The notes: generated by a model not told the origin, from the sequence alone. A stretch of DNA of 64,000 nucleotides from 3107 sp001483205 (GCA_964291375.2 OZ219809.1:434001-498000), one strand, 5' to 3'. Counted from the stretch's first letter, positions 1 to 9,389 are shown. Made by a program: numbers and translations.

Positions 1-873
1 ATTGCCGGGCTTGCGCCGGGCCTTCGGGCCTTGCAGCACGGCACCACGCTGGCGCTGGCGAACAAGGAAAGCCTGGTCACCGCCGGGCCGTTGCTGATGG
101 CGACGGGCAGGCAGAGCGGGGCGACCATCCTGCCGGTGGACAGCGAGCATTCCGCCATCTTTCAGGCGCTGCGCGGCGAAGATGCCGGGACGGTTGAGCG
201 GGTGATCCTGACGGCCTCGGGCGGGGCGTTCCGTGACCTGCCCCTTGATGACCTGCCCGGTGTCAGCGTTGCGGCGGCGTCATCGCATCCCAACTGGGAC
301 ATGGGGCAGCGGATCACCATAGACAGCGCGTCGATGTTCAACAAATCCATGGAACTCATCGAAACAAAAGAATATTTCGGCATACCCCCCGACAGGATAG
401 AGGTTCTTGTCCACCCGCAATCACTGATCCATGCCCTGGTCGGCTTTTGCGATGGCGGCCTGATCGCCCATGTCGGCCCGCCCGACATGCGCCACGCCAT
501 CGGCTATGCCCTGCACTGGCCAAAGCGCCGCCATTGCCCGGTGGAACGGCTGGATCTGGCCGAAATCGGGCGTCTCGACTTTCGCGCCCCCGATCCGCAA
601 CGCTATCCGGCGCTTGATCTTGCGCGGGCGGCGATGGCCGAGGGCGGCCTGTCCGGGGCGATTTTCAATGCCGCGAAAGAGTCGGCGCTCGACCACTTCA
701 TCGCCGGGCGCATCCGCTTCACCGACATGGCGGTCACGGTTCGCGAAACATTGAACGCATTATTGCTCGACAAGGGCCTTGTTCATGCCGATATGACCCT
801 GGACAATATCCGCGCCGCCGATGGCTCGGCGCGCAGGAAGATGGATGAAATTGTCAGGGATTCAGGCAGATAG
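1..873 (+). CDS. dxr: 1-deoxy-D-xylulose 5-phosphate reductoisomerase (5' truncated)
   Basis: This is the C-terminal part of DXR, the NADPH-dependent enzyme that converts DXP to 2-C-methyl-D-erythritol 4-phosphate in the non-mevalonate isoprenoid pathway. The frame is open from base 1, so the true start lies before the window. Visible family motifs are ALANKESLV, the active-site loop around NWDMGQRITIDSASMFNKS, and VHPQSLIHALV. The C-terminal helical domain is complete and ends at TAG 871-873. The gene leads directly into rseP 6 nt downstream, as in many alphaproteobacterial envelope operons. Identity is secure; only the missing N-terminus (NADPH-binding fold) cannot be judged. Confidence 0.95.
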   Translation: MAGLAPGLRALQHGTTLALANKESLVTAGPLLMATGRQSGATILPVDSEHSAIFQALRGEDAGTVERVILTASGGAFRDLPLDDLPGVSVAAASSHPNWDMGQRITIDSASMFNKSMELIETKEYFGIPPDRIEVLVHPQSLIHALVGFCDGGLIAHVGPPDMRHAIGYALHWPKRRHCPVERLDLAEIGRLDFRAPDPQRYPALDLARAAMAEGGLSGAIFNAAKESALDHFIAGRIRFTDMAVTVRETLNALLLDKGLVHADMTLDNIRAADGSARRKMDEIVRDSGR

Positions 874-879
874 GGTGAC

Positions 880-2217
880 ATGTTGGATATATTTGCGGCA
901 TTTCCGGCTTTTGGCGGTGTTCTGATGATGGTGGTGGCGTTCATCGTTGCCCTGTCGGTGATCGTCGCGGTCCATGAATACGGGCATTATATCGTCGCAC
1001 GCTGGAGCGGGATCAGGGCGGATGTGTTCTCGGTCGGGTTCGGCCCGGTGCTGTGGTCGCGCCATGACAGGTTCGGCACCCGGTGGCAGGTCGCCGCGCT
1101 GCCGTTCGGCGGCTTTGTCCGGTTCAGGGGTGATTCGGATGCGGCATCGAGCGGGCCGTCTGAGGCCACCGCCGCCCTGTCCCCGGAAGAGCTGCGCCAG
1201 ACCATGCACGGCGCGCCGCTATGGGCGCGGGCGGCGACGGTGGCGGCGGGGCCGCTGTTCAACTTTGCGCTGTCGCTGGTTGTTTTTGCGGGCCTTGCGC
1301 TGTCCACCGGCATTCCGAAGCAGCCGTTGAGCATAGCGACACTCCACCCGCTGCCGGGCGGTTCGCTTGAGATGCGCACCGGCGATGTGATGGTCGCGGT
1401 CGAGGGCATCGCGTTCGACGATGAGGATTTCAGCAAGCGGCTGGATGCGCTGCCCGCCGCCGGGCACCGGCAATACACGGTGTTGCGCGATGGCCGCGAG
1501 ATGACGGTTACCGGACCGGCGCTGAGGCCGCCGCGGGTGGGCGGGATCAACCCAACCGGCGCGGCCATTGAGACAGACCTGCGGGAAGGCGATGTGATCT
1601 TGTCGGTTGACGGGGTGGAGATGACGGTCTTTGGTGATCTGATCGCGCCGGTCAATGCAGCCGAAGGCAGGCCGATCACGCTGCGCGTCTGGCGCGAGGG
1701 CGATGTTTTCGATCTGGCCCTGTCACCGGTGCGCCGGGATTTGCCGAAAGCCGGGGGCGGGTTCGAGACCCGATGGCTGATCGGCGTCAACTCGGGCTTT
1801 TTCTTTGCACCGGAGCTTGAGACGCCGGGGGTGTTCGGGGCCGTCGGCCTTGGGGCCGGGCGGATTGCCGATCTGGTGGTGCTGACATTTTCGAGCCTCT
1901 ATCACATGGTGACCGGGGCGATCAGCTCCTGCGGCGTGTCCGGCCCGATTGGTATTGCGCAGATGTCCGGCACCGCGGCCAGCCAGGGGACGATGAGCTT
2001 TCTGATGTTCATCGGCCTGCTGTCCACCGCCGTCGGGTTGCTCAACCTGTTCCCGGTGCCGGTGCTTGACGGCGGGCATCTGGTGTTCTTTGCCTATGAG
2101 GCGGTGACCGGCCGGCCGCCCGGCGACAGGGCGCTGCGGGTGCTGATGGGGATCGGCGTGACGCTGCTTGTGGCGCTGATGGTGTTTGCGGTGACGAATG
2201 ACCTGTTTTGTCCGTAG
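880..2217 (+). CDS. rseP: RIP metalloprotease RseP (site-2 protease)
   Basis: This is an inner-membrane zinc protease of the M50 family that cuts membrane-embedded anti-sigma factors and signal-peptide remnants. The HEYGH zinc motif lies in the first membrane helix (about residues 31-35). PDZ sequence follows in the periplasmic middle, and the C-terminal helix carries NLFPVPVLDGG, which supplies the third zinc ligand. The 445 residues match the usual family length. It starts at ATG 880, 6 nt after dxr, and is followed after 129 nt by bamA. In enteric bacteria RseP acts in the sigma-E envelope stress pathway; here only the protease identity and the envelope operon context are seen. Confidence 0.95.
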   Translation: MLDIFAAFPAFGGVLMMVVAFIVALSVIVAVHEYGHYIVARWSGIRADVFSVGFGPVLWSRHDRFGTRWQVAALPFGGFVRFRGDSDAASSGPSEATAALSPEELRQTMHGAPLWARAATVAAGPLFNFALSLVVFAGLALSTGIPKQPLSIATLHPLPGGSLEMRTGDVMVAVEGIAFDDEDFSKRLDALPAAGHRQYTVLRDGREMTVTGPALRPPRVGGINPTGAAIETDLREGDVILSVDGVEMTVFGDLIAPVNAAEGRPITLRVWREGDVFDLALSPVRRDLPKAGGGFETRWLIGVNSGFFFAPELETPGVFGAVGLGAGRIADLVVLTFSSLYHMVTGAISSCGVSGPIGIAQMSGTAASQGTMSFLMFIGLLSTAVGLLNLFPVPVLDGGHLVFFAYEAVTGRPPGDRALRVLMGIGVTLLVALMVFAVTNDLFCP

Positions 2218-2346
2218 GGCCGCATATGGGCCGGTGACCCGATGCCCGAATGCCTTTTGACAATGGCTTTGCGAATCTTTAGTCAGAATGCGAACTGCGA
2301 TTGCATTTCGCGGCGCACTCATGTCGGAACAGCCGGGGGCAGATCA

Positions 2347-4647
2347 ATGAGCAGACTATTTTCGGGAATCATCCGCGCATCGGGCCGTCTGGGGGTCATA
2401 CTCCTCCTCTCGCTCGCCTTTATCCCGATTTCATCGGCGGCTGACGCGCAGACATACAGCTTCAGCACCATCGAGGCCGAGGGCAACCGCAGGATTGAGA
2501 CGGCGACTATCCTGACCTATGCCGATGTGCCGACAGGGGAATCGGTCACTGCGGGCGAGCTTGAAGACGCCTATCAGCGCATTCTCGACAGCGGCCTGTT
2601 CGAGACGGTCGAGCTGGAGCCGCGCGGCGCAACCCTGCTGATCCGGGTTCAGGAATTTCCGACGATCAGTGTGGTCACGGTTGAGGGCAACAACCGCGTG
2701 GAAGACGAGGCTCTGCTGGCGGTTGTCAATTCCCAGCCCCGGCGGGTTTACAGCCCGTCGCAGGTCGAAGCCGATGTTGAAGCGATTGCCAAGGCTTATG
2801 AACAGGCCGGGCGACTGGCGGCAACGGTGACGCCGAAAATCATCCGTCGCAGCGACAACCGGGTTGATCTGATCTTTGAGGTCTCTGAAGGGCGGGTTGC
2901 CGAGATTGAGCGGATCAGTTTCGTCGGCAACCGGGGGTTCTCTGAACGCCGCCTGCGCCGCGCCCTGCAAACCAAACAGGCGGGTATCTTCAGGTCAATC
3001 ATAACCCGCGACACGTTCATCGCCGACAGAATCGAGTTCGACAAGCAGGTTCTGAGCGATTTCTACCTGTCGCGCGGCTATGTGGATTTTCAGGTTCTGT
3101 CGGTCAACTCCGAGCTGACCCGCGACCGGGATGCGTTCTTTGTCACCTTCAACATCCGCGAAGGGCAGCAGTTCAGGATCGGCGAGATCACCACCAGTTC
3201 AGAGGTGGAAGAGTTTAATGCCGAGGAATTTCGCGAGGCCATCAACATCGAGAGCGGCCAGATATACAACCCCGTCCTGATCGAGCGCACGATTGCGCGG
3301 CTGGAACGGTTTGCGTTTCAGCAGAACCTCGATTTCCTGCGGGTTGACCCCCAGATCACCCGCAATGAGCGCGACCTGACGCTGGATCTGGATTTCGCAC
3401 TGGTGCGGGGGCCGCGCATTTTCATTGAGCGGATCGAGATCACCGGCAACACGACGACGCTTGACCGGGTGGTGCGGCGTCAGTTCCGGGTGGTCGAGGG
3501 CGACCCGTTCAATCCGCGCGAAATTCGCGAATCGGCAGAGCGTATCCGGGCGCTGGGTTTCTTTTCCAGCACCGAGGTTGATGCCCGCGAAGGGTCCGCG
3601 CCGGATCAGGTGATCGTCGATGTGGGGGTCCGCGAACAGCCGACCGGTTCTCTTTCATTCGGGGCCAGCTATTCGGTCAGCGATGGTCTGGGTCTGACGA
3701 TTGCCTTCTCTGAACGCAATTTCCTTGGCCGGGGACAGCGGGTTGGCGCGTCGATCAACACCACCGATGACAGCCAGACGGGATCACTGAGTTTTGTTGA
3801 GCCGTTCCTGCTCGGGCGTGACCTGTCGTTTGGTCTGGCGCTGGATTACACGACCACCGATTCGGGCGACACGGCCTCTTATGAGACCCGCTCGGCGTCT
3901 GTCGTGCCGTCGCTGACTTTCCCGGTGAGCGAAAACGGGCGGCTCAGCCTGCGCTACACCCTGGCACAGGAAGAGGTGTTGGGCGTTGCCGACGGTGCTT
4001 CGGACGTTCTTCAGCGCGAAGCGGATCAGGGGCGGCGAATCCTGAGCGCCGTAGGCTACACCTACAGCTATGACACCCGGCGGGTCGGCCTCAACCCGGA
4101 TGCCGGGGTCGCGCTGCGTTTCAGCCAGGAATTTGCCGGGCTTGGCGGCGATGTGCAATATGTGCGCACCACCGCCTTTGCCGGGGCGGAAACCATGGCA
4201 TGGCGGGATGATGTGACCCTGCGGGCGATCTTTGAAGCCGGAGCGCTGAAGATGATTTCCGGCAACAGCCGGGTCACGGACCGCTTTCTGCTGAACGCCA
4301 GCAAACTGCGCGGGTTTGAAAGCAATGGCGTCGGGCCGAGAGACAATGAGGATGCGCTGGGCGGCAACCTGTTCGCGGTTGTGCGGCTCGAGGCTGACTT
4401 TCCGCTGGGCCTGCCGAATGAATACGGGTTGCGGGGCGGGGTCTTTTTCGATGCCGGGTCCGTCTGGCAACTCGATTCGGTCGATGACGACGTGAATGAC
4501 GATTTCAGCCTGCGGGCGGTGGTCGGGTTCTCCTTGTTCTGGAATACCCCGCTTGGCCCCCTGCGTTTCAACTTCTCTGATGCGCTCAAAAGCGAGAGCT
4601 TCGACGAAGAGCAGAATTTCGACCTGACCATCTCTACCACATTCTGA
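2347..4647 (+). CDS. bamA: outer membrane protein assembly factor BamA
   Basis: BamA is the Omp85-family core of the BAM complex that folds and inserts beta-barrel proteins into the outer membrane. The chosen ATG (2347) gives 766 residues with a typical Sec signal peptide: Arg near the N-terminus, a hydrophobic run LGVILLLSLAFIPISS, and likely cleavage after ADA. The frame stays open upstream to 2242, but that extension would place the signal internally and is rejected; a GGGGGCAG ribosome site precedes 2347. Five POTRA repeats occupy roughly residues 30-420, and the beta-barrel follows, ending in Phe (TISTTF), the usual barrel signal. skp starts one base after the stop. Confidence 0.96.
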   Translation: MSRLFSGIIRASGRLGVILLLSLAFIPISSAADAQTYSFSTIEAEGNRRIETATILTYADVPTGESVTAGELEDAYQRILDSGLFETVELEPRGATLLIRVQEFPTISVVTVEGNNRVEDEALLAVVNSQPRRVYSPSQVEADVEAIAKAYEQAGRLAATVTPKIIRRSDNRVDLIFEVSEGRVAEIERISFVGNRGFSERRLRRALQTKQAGIFRSIITRDTFIADRIEFDKQVLSDFYLSRGYVDFQVLSVNSELTRDRDAFFVTFNIREGQQFRIGEITTSSEVEEFNAEEFREAINIESGQIYNPVLIERTIARLERFAFQQNLDFLRVDPQITRNERDLTLDLDFALVRGPRIFIERIEITGNTTTLDRVVRRQFRVVEGDPFNPREIRESAERIRALGFFSSTEVDAREGSAPDQVIVDVGVREQPTGSLSFGASYSVSDGLGLTIAFSERNFLGRGQRVGASINTTDDSQTGSLSFVEPFLLGRDLSFGLALDYTTTDSGDTASYETRSASVVPSLTFPVSENGRLSLRYTLAQEEVLGVADGASDVLQREADQGRRILSAVGYTYSYDTRRVGLNPDAGVALRFSQEFAGLGGDVQYVRTTAFAGAETMAWRDDVTLRAIFEAGALKMISGNSRVTDRFLLNASKLRGFESNGVGPRDNEDALGGNLFAVVRLEADFPLGLPNEYGLRGGVFFDAGSVWQLDSVDDDVNDDFSLRAVVGFSLFWNTPLGPLRFNFSDALKSESFDEEQNFDLTISTTF

Positions 4648-4648
4648 G

Positions 4649-5257
4649 ATGGCGCTGCTCCGGCGCTTCCTGCTTGTCCTGACGGCCCTGATTGCCGCCA
4701 CCGCCGGACATGGGCAGGACGCATCGCCGGGGTATCCGGCGGCCCCGCCGGGCGGCATTCTGACGCTCGACCCGGAGCGGCTCTATCAGGACACCCGGTT
4801 CGGGCGCACCATCCGGGCGGAACTGGACCGGCTGCGCGCCGGGTTGCAGGCAGAGAACGGGCGGCTGGACAGGGAACTGGGCGAGGAAGAGGCGCAACTG
4901 GCGGCCCGGCGGCCGAATATGGACCCCGATGAGTTTCACGCCCTGGCCGACGCCTTTGACGAAAAGGCCGAAGCGATCCGCGCCACGCAGGCGGGCAAGC
5001 TCCAGGGCCTGATCCGGCGGCGTGAGGATGAAAAGCAACGGTTTTTCAGCGCGGTTCTGCCGGTGATTGCCGATGTGGTCAGGGAACGCCGGGGGGTCAT
5101 CATCTTTGAAAGGCGGATGGTGTTTCTGGCCGCGGACAGTATCGACATCACTGACCAACTGATCCGGCGCATAGATGCGCTGACGACCGAGGCCGGGGTG
5201 CTGTTGATCCCTGTGCCCCCGGCGGATGAGGGCGAAAGCCGCCCCTCTGATCCGTGA
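4649..5257 (+). CDS. skp: OmpH/Skp-family periplasmic chaperone
   Basis: The product is a 202-residue predicted periplasmic protein of the OmpH/Skp family, which keeps unfolded outer-membrane proteins soluble for BamA. It has an N-terminal signal (LRRFLLVLTALIAATAGHG) and then the short strand ILTLDPERLYQDTRFG, typical of Skp-like proteins. A long charged helical region (about residues 65-145) would form the coiled-coil arms. The ATG sits one base after the bamA stop, so translation is probably coupled. The sequence is poorly conserved outside the family pattern, so the call rests on architecture plus position in the bamA-skp-fabZ order. Confidence 0.85.
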   Translation: MALLRRFLLVLTALIAATAGHGQDASPGYPAAPPGGILTLDPERLYQDTRFGRTIRAELDRLRAGLQAENGRLDRELGEEEAQLAARRPNMDPDEFHALADAFDEKAEAIRATQAGKLQGLIRRREDEKQRFFSAVLPVIADVVRERRGVIIFERRMVFLAADSIDITDQLIRRIDALTTEAGVLLIPVPPADEGESRPSDP

Positions 5258-5272
5258 TTGCCCGGAGCGTTG

Positions 5273-5291
5273 CGGGGGTTGTCTGCCCCCG
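5273..5291 (+). terminator. GC-rich hairpin between skp and fabZ
   Basis: CGGGGG and CCCCCG form a perfect 6-bp stem around a 7-nt loop in the 87-nt skp-fabZ gap. No T-run follows, so it is not a classical Rho-independent terminator. It may be an mRNA-stability or attenuation structure inside the operon. Confidence 0.3.
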
Positions 5292-5344
5292 GACGGCTTG
5301 CTAGGGGTGCATAAGGCGACACGCGCGAAAGGACAGGTGGACAC

Positions 5345-5806
5345 ATGCCGGAAAAGATCACCGAGGCGGACATTGACATCATTCAGCGGATCATACCGCA
5401 CCGCTATCCGTTTCTTCTGATCGACAAGGTGCGCGACATCGTGCCGGGCATCAGCGCCGTCGGCATCAAGAATGTCACCTGCAATGAGCCGCACTTTCAG
5501 GGCCACTTCCCCGGCACGCCGATCATGCCCGGCGTCACCATCATCGAGGCAATGGCGCAGACCGCGGCGGTCATGGTCGGGGTCACGCTCGACCTGATCG
5601 ACAAAGAGCTGCTGGTCTATTTCATGTCGGTCGATAACTGCAAGTTTCGCCGCAAGGTCGTGCCGGGGGATGTGCTGGAGCTGCATGTCTCGGTCATGCG
5701 CGGCGGGGCGAGAATCTGGAAATTCCGGGCAGAGGCGCGGGTTGAAGACGAGGTTGCGACATCGGTCGAATTTGCCGCCATGTTTCACCTGACGGCGGAG
5801 GAATAG
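5345..5806 (+). CDS. fabZ: 3-hydroxyacyl-ACP dehydratase FabZ
   Basis: FabZ dehydrates beta-hydroxyacyl-ACP in type II fatty acid synthesis and helps balance fatty acid and lipid A precursor supply. The 153-residue hot-dog-fold protein shows the substrate-entry motif IPHRYPFLLIDKV and the active-site stretch HFQGHFPGTPIMPGV, with the catalytic His and the Glu in the following helix (IIEAMAQ). It starts at ATG 5345 and ends 5 nt before lpxA, so the two are co-translated. Identity is clear. Confidence 0.96.
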   Translation: MPEKITEADIDIIQRIIPHRYPFLLIDKVRDIVPGISAVGIKNVTCNEPHFQGHFPGTPIMPGVTIIEAMAQTAAVMVGVTLDLIDKELLVYFMSVDNCKFRRKVVPGDVLELHVSVMRGGARIWKFRAEARVEDEVATSVEFAAMFHLTAEE

Positions 5807-5811
5807 GCCAG

Positions 5812-6609
5812 ATGGCTGTCCATCCGGGGGCGCGGATACACCCAAGCGCGGTGATCGAGGACGGGGCAGAGATCGGCGATGGCTGTGTCATCGGCCCCTT
5901 TTGCACCGTCGGCCCTGATGTCCGGCTGGGGCCGCGCGTTCACCTGAAAAGCCATGCGGTGATTGCCGGGTGCACGACCATCGGTGCCGAATGTGTTGTC
6001 TTCCCCTTTGCCTGCATCGGCGAAATTCCCCAGGATCTGAAGTTCAGGGGCGAAAAGACCCGGCTGGAGATCGGCGAACGGAACCGTTTCCGCGAGGGCG
6101 TGACCGTCAATATCGGCACCGAGGGTGGCGGCGGCGTCACCCGGATCGGCGATGATTGCCTGTTTATGTCCGGCAGCCATGTCGCCCATGACGTGCAGGT
6201 CGGCAACCGGGTGGTGTTCGTGCATAGCGCGGCGGTGGCCGGTCACTGCACCATCGGCGACGATGTGATCATCGGCGGCCTGTCCGGGGTGCAGCAATTC
6301 GTGCGCATCGGCGCGGGGGCGATCATCGGCGGGCTGTGCAAGGTGACGAATGACGTAATACCGCACGGGCTGGTGCAGGGGCCGCGCGGCAGGCTTGACG
6401 GCCTCAATCTGGTGGGGCTGAAACGGCGCGGTGTCTCGCGGGATGACATCACCGCGTTGCGCGCCGCCTATCAGATGCTGGCGCAGGGCGAAGGGGCTTT
6501 TCAGGACCGCGCCCGCCGCCTTGGCCGTGAAACCGAAAGCGACCATGTGCGCCAGATCGTCGAGTTTGTCACCGCCGGCAGTGACCGCAGCTTTCTGACG
6601 CCGGGGTAG
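5812..6609 (+). CDS. lpxA: acyl-ACP--UDP-N-acetylglucosamine O-acyltransferase LpxA
   Basis: LpxA catalyses the first step of lipid A synthesis, transfer of a 3-hydroxyacyl chain from ACP to UDP-GlcNAc. The 265-residue sequence is a left-handed beta-helix built of hexapeptide repeats (HPSAVIEDGAEIGDGCVIG and onward), followed by a helical C-terminal domain. The catalytic His region reads GSHVAHDVQVG, and the C-terminal GLNLVGLKRRG is diagnostic for LpxA. It lies between fabZ (5 nt) and lpxI (2 nt). Confidence 0.96.
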   Translation: MAVHPGARIHPSAVIEDGAEIGDGCVIGPFCTVGPDVRLGPRVHLKSHAVIAGCTTIGAECVVFPFACIGEIPQDLKFRGEKTRLEIGERNRFREGVTVNIGTEGGGGVTRIGDDCLFMSGSHVAHDVQVGNRVVFVHSAAVAGHCTIGDDVIIGGLSGVQQFVRIGAGAIIGGLCKVTNDVIPHGLVQGPRGRLDGLNLVGLKRRGVSRDDITALRAAYQMLAQGEGAFQDRARRLGRETESDHVRQIVEFVTAGSDRSFLTPG

Positions 6610-6611
6610 GG

Positions 6612-7427
6612 GTGCTGGCGATCATCGCCGGGCGCGGGCGATTGCCTGCATTGCTGGCGGCGGAGAGGCCGCAGGCGCTTGTTTGCGTGATAAGCGGCGG
6701 CGCGCCAGAGATCGGCGGGCGCGGGGCTGACATGACGTTTCGGATCGAGCGGCTGATGCCATTTATCGCAGAGCTGAAGGCCGCCGGGGTGCGGGAGGTC
6801 TGTTTTGCGGGTGCAGCGACGCGCCCGGCGCTTGACCCTGCGGCCTTTGACCCGGAGACCGCCGCGCTCGCGCCCCGGTTTGCGCAGTCAATGCGCGCGG
6901 GCGATGACGGGACGCTGAAATTCGTTCTGAACCTGTTTGCGGAGAACGGGTTTGCGATTCGCGCCGCCCATGAGATTTTGCCCGGCCTGTTGCCGGGGGC
7001 GGGCGTTCACGGCGCGGTGTCCCCGGACGCGGGCGCGCGCACGGATGCGGACCGTGCCGCGCAGGTCATCGCCGCGCTCGGGGCCGCGGATGTCGGGCAG
7101 GGATGCGTGGTGCAGCAGGGGCAGGTGCTGGCGGTCGAGGCCCTGCCGGGAACCGACTGGATGCTGGCGCGTCTGGCGGATGCACCCTTTGCCGCCCGCC
7201 CTGATCCCTCGGCGGGCCGGGGGCTGTTCTTCAAGGCCCCCAAACCGGGGCAGGACCGGCGCATTGACCTGCCGGTGATCGGCTGCGGGACGGTGGCGGC
7301 GGTGAAGGCCGCCTGGCTTGGCGGCATTGTCATCGAGGCGGGCGGTGTCATGGTTCTGGATATGCCGCGCGTCGTTTCGGCCTGTGACGCCGCCGGGCTG
7401 TTCCTGTGGGTGCGGGGGCGTGATTGA
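6612..7427 (+). CDS. lpxI: UDP-2,3-diacylglucosamine pyrophosphatase LpxI
   Basis: LpxI (formerly DUF1009) hydrolyses UDP-2,3-diacyl-GlcN to lipid X and replaces LpxH in many alphaproteobacteria. The 271-residue protein starts with LAIIAGRGRLPALLAAE, the family N-terminus. The C-terminal half carries the conserved FFKAPKPGQDRRIDLPVIG and AAWLGGIVIEAGGVMVLD blocks. The start codon is GTG at 6612, two bases after the lpxA stop, because no ATG fits. Its stop overlaps the lpxB start (TGATG), implying translational coupling. Position between lpxA and lpxB supports the assignment. Confidence 0.93.
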   Translation: MLAIIAGRGRLPALLAAERPQALVCVISGGAPEIGGRGADMTFRIERLMPFIAELKAAGVREVCFAGAATRPALDPAAFDPETAALAPRFAQSMRAGDDGTLKFVLNLFAENGFAIRAAHEILPGLLPGAGVHGAVSPDAGARTDADRAAQVIAALGAADVGQGCVVQQGQVLAVEALPGTDWMLARLADAPFAARPDPSAGRGLFFKAPKPGQDRRIDLPVIGCGTVAAVKAAWLGGIVIEAGGVMVLDMPRVVSACDAAGLFLWVRGRD

Positions 7428-8593
7428 TGCGCGCGTTCCTGATTGCGGGCGAGCCGTCGGGGGATAATCTGGGCGGCGCGCTGATGGCGGGCCTGAAAGC
7501 GCTTACATCGCCGCAGGGGGTTGCGTTTTCCGGCATCGGTGGCCCGGCGATGCAGGCACAAGGGTTGCACAGCCTGTTCCCGATGGAGGAGCTCTCGGTG
7601 ATGGGGATTGCCGAGATCGCACCGAAATATTTTCACCTGAAACGGCGGATTGCCGAGGCCGCCCGTGCGGTGATCGCCTGCAGGCCGGATGTGCTGATCA
7701 CCATCGACAGCCCTGATTTCTGCTTGCGTGTGGCGCGGCTGGTCCGGGCGTCATGCGAGTGCCGCATCGTTCACTATGTTGCGCCGACGGTATGGGCATG
7801 GCGGCCCGGCAGGGCGGCGCGGATGGCGGGCCTCGTTGATCAGGTGCTGGCGCTGTTTCCGTTCGAGCCGCCCTATATGGAAGCCGCCGGAATACCGTGC
7901 GATTTCGTCGGTCATCCGGTGGTTACTGAGCCGCGCGCGAGCGATGCAGAGGCGGCGGCCTTTCGCGCCGGGCACGGGATTGCTGCCGATGTGCCGGTGC
8001 TGCTGGCATTGCCGGGGTCGCGCCGGGCAGAGGTCGCGCGCCTGTCAGAGGTGTTCGGCGCAGCGGTGGAGCGGTTTGTCAGCCATCATCCGGGGGCGCG
8101 GGTTGTGGTGCCCGCCGCCGCGCCGGTGGCGTCCGTGGTGCGGGATCGCGCATCCGCCTGGGCGGGCGGGCCGGTCATTCTGGACCCGTCGGCAGAGGGG
8201 GCGGCGGCTGTGAAACGCGCGGCTTTCCGGGCGGCGGATGTGGCGCTGGCCGCATCGGGCACCGTATCGCTGGAGCTTTCGGCGGCGGGGACGCCGATGG
8301 TCATTGCCTATGATGTGAACTGGCTCAGCCGTCAGATCGCCGGGCGGATGCTGCGGATTGATACGGTGACGCTGGTCAATCTGGTTGCGGACAGCCGGGC
8401 AGTGCCGGAGTTTCTGGGCGCGGAATGCAGGCCCGCGCCGATTGCCGGGGCTTTGGCTGAGGCGTTGCGCGCGCCCGAGGCGCAGAGAGCGGCGATGGCC
8501 GAGACCATGCGGCGGTTGGGGCAGGGCGGGGAAGACCCCGGCCTGCGGGCCGCGCGGGCGGTGCTGGCCGGGCTGGGAAAGACCTCTGCATAA
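7427..8593 (+). CDS. lpxB: lipid-A-disaccharide synthase LpxB
   Basis: LpxB is a membrane-associated GT-B glycosyltransferase (family GT19) that joins lipid X and UDP-diacyl-GlcN to form the lipid A disaccharide. The start RAFLIAGEPSGDNLG, the block VHYVAPTVWAWRPGRA and the C-terminal ASGTVSLELSAAGTPMVIAYD are typical. ATG 7427 overlaps the lpxI stop; a TTG one codon earlier is less likely. The last codons (GKTSA) and the TAA stop are encoded by the left tip of an interspersed repeat beginning at 8578, so the native C-terminus was probably replaced when the element arrived. The catalytic body is intact. Confidence 0.95.
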   Translation: MRAFLIAGEPSGDNLGGALMAGLKALTSPQGVAFSGIGGPAMQAQGLHSLFPMEELSVMGIAEIAPKYFHLKRRIAEAARAVIACRPDVLITIDSPDFCLRVARLVRASCECRIVHYVAPTVWAWRPGRAARMAGLVDQVLALFPFEPPYMEAAGIPCDFVGHPVVTEPRASDAEAAAFRAGHGIAADVPVLLALPGSRRAEVARLSEVFGAAVERFVSHHPGARVVVPAAAPVASVVRDRASAWAGGPVILDPSAEGAAAVKRAAFRAADVALAASGTVSLELSAAGTPMVIAYDVNWLSRQIAGRMLRIDTVTLVNLVADSRAVPEFLGAECRPAPIAGALAEALRAPEAQRAAMAETMRRLGQGGEDPGLRAARAVLAGLGKTSA

Positions 8594-8789
8594 TGGCTGA
8601 GCCGGGCAGCGCCTGCCTGGGCGGGCGCTTTTCTTGAAAATCCACATTGGCGATGATTTTTCCATAAAGTCCATACGCCCCAAAAAGTTGAGACGTTTTG
8701 AGCGCCTGCCGGGGGGCAGGCAGGCGCTGCTCGGTGCAAGCACCGGGCGGGGCGTTTGGGGGGCAATGCACCCTTATGCAGAAGTCTTT
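8578..8789. repeat. interspersed TIR element, family 1, copy A (inverted orientation)
   Basis: This is a roughly 210-bp non-coding element. It starts AAAGACCTCTGCATAATGGC and ends with an imperfect inverted copy of that tip (TTATGCAGAAGTCTTT). Its interior has GC-rich inverted repeats (GCGCCTGCC / GGCAGGCGC). The interior matches the reverse complement of the copy at 33241-33450 almost throughout, and resembles those at 22466 and 29131. The left tip encodes the end of lpxB; the right tip lies 10 bp from the end of the convergent TadE-like gene. It carries no transposase and looks like a MITE-like or palindromic element. Confidence 0.85.
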
Positions 8790-8798
8790 CAGAGGCCC

Positions 8799-9389
8799 CT
8801 ATTCCTCGCCGCAATCCGGCGCGTCCTCAAAGCACAGCTTCGGCACAAAACGCATACTGGTGACAACAAAATTCTCGAACGTAAGCGTGGACAGCGTGGT
8901 TTTCAGGATCGGATTATAGGTCATTGAGGTTTCCAGCAGGAACGCATAATCCCCGTTGGCAAGGGTGGGAATTTTATCGGCAACATTGTCCAGCCCTTCC
9001 TGGGTAATGCCGACCGTCCCGTCGGCCCCATGCGACCAGTGCAGGTTGTATTGATCATCTTCCTCGCTCCACGAAAACGACGTAACCCTGATTGAGGTAT
9101 CATCCGGCGCGCGGGTCAGGAATTTGAAAACGGTATTCAGCCCGTCGATATAGCTCTGATCAATCGACTCCCCCTGACTGCGGGACAGGATGTCGCTGAT
9201 CGTGTAGGCCGCCGCCAGATTGGTGCTCTTTGCCCGGAAGGCGTTGAAGAACCCGAACGTGGCAGTGTAGGTCCAGATCAGCAGCGGGAACATGAACACC
9301 CATTCGACGGTGATGCTGGCGCGTTCATCGGTGGCGAAGGCCCGGACAAAGTGCCCGGCGATATGCGTGATGATCATGGCGTTGCTCAT
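8799..9389 (-). CDS. TadE-like pseudopilin/pilus assembly protein
   Basis: The product is a 196-residue protein with a cytoplasmic N-terminal stretch, then DERASITVEWVFMFPLLIWTYTATFGFF. This is a TadE-type signature, in which a Glu follows TV at the start of a single hydrophobic helix (about residues 25-50). The rest is a predicted extracytoplasmic domain without recognised motifs but with a Cys pair near the C-terminus (CFEDAPDC). ATG 9389 overlaps the stop of the next upstream TadE gene by ATGA. It is the last gene of a three-gene operon with a VWA protein. The precise role (minor pilin or assembly platform) is inferred only from the TadE pattern. Confidence 0.7.
   Translation of the reverse strand: MSNAMIITHIAGHFVRAFATDERASITVEWVFMFPLLIWTYTATFGFFNAFRAKSTNLAAAYTISDILSRSQGESIDQSYIDGLNTVFKFLTRAPDDTSIRVTSFSWSEEDDQYNLHWSHGADGTVGITQEGLDNVADKIPTLANGDYAFLLETSMTYNPILKTTLSTLTFENFVVTSMRFVPKLCFEDAPDCGEE

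Noticed and set aside
8578..8789. Repeat elements as CRISPR or tRNA-like structures
   Set aside because: There is no regular spacing of short repeats and no cloverleaf; the copies are dispersed single units with inverted tips.
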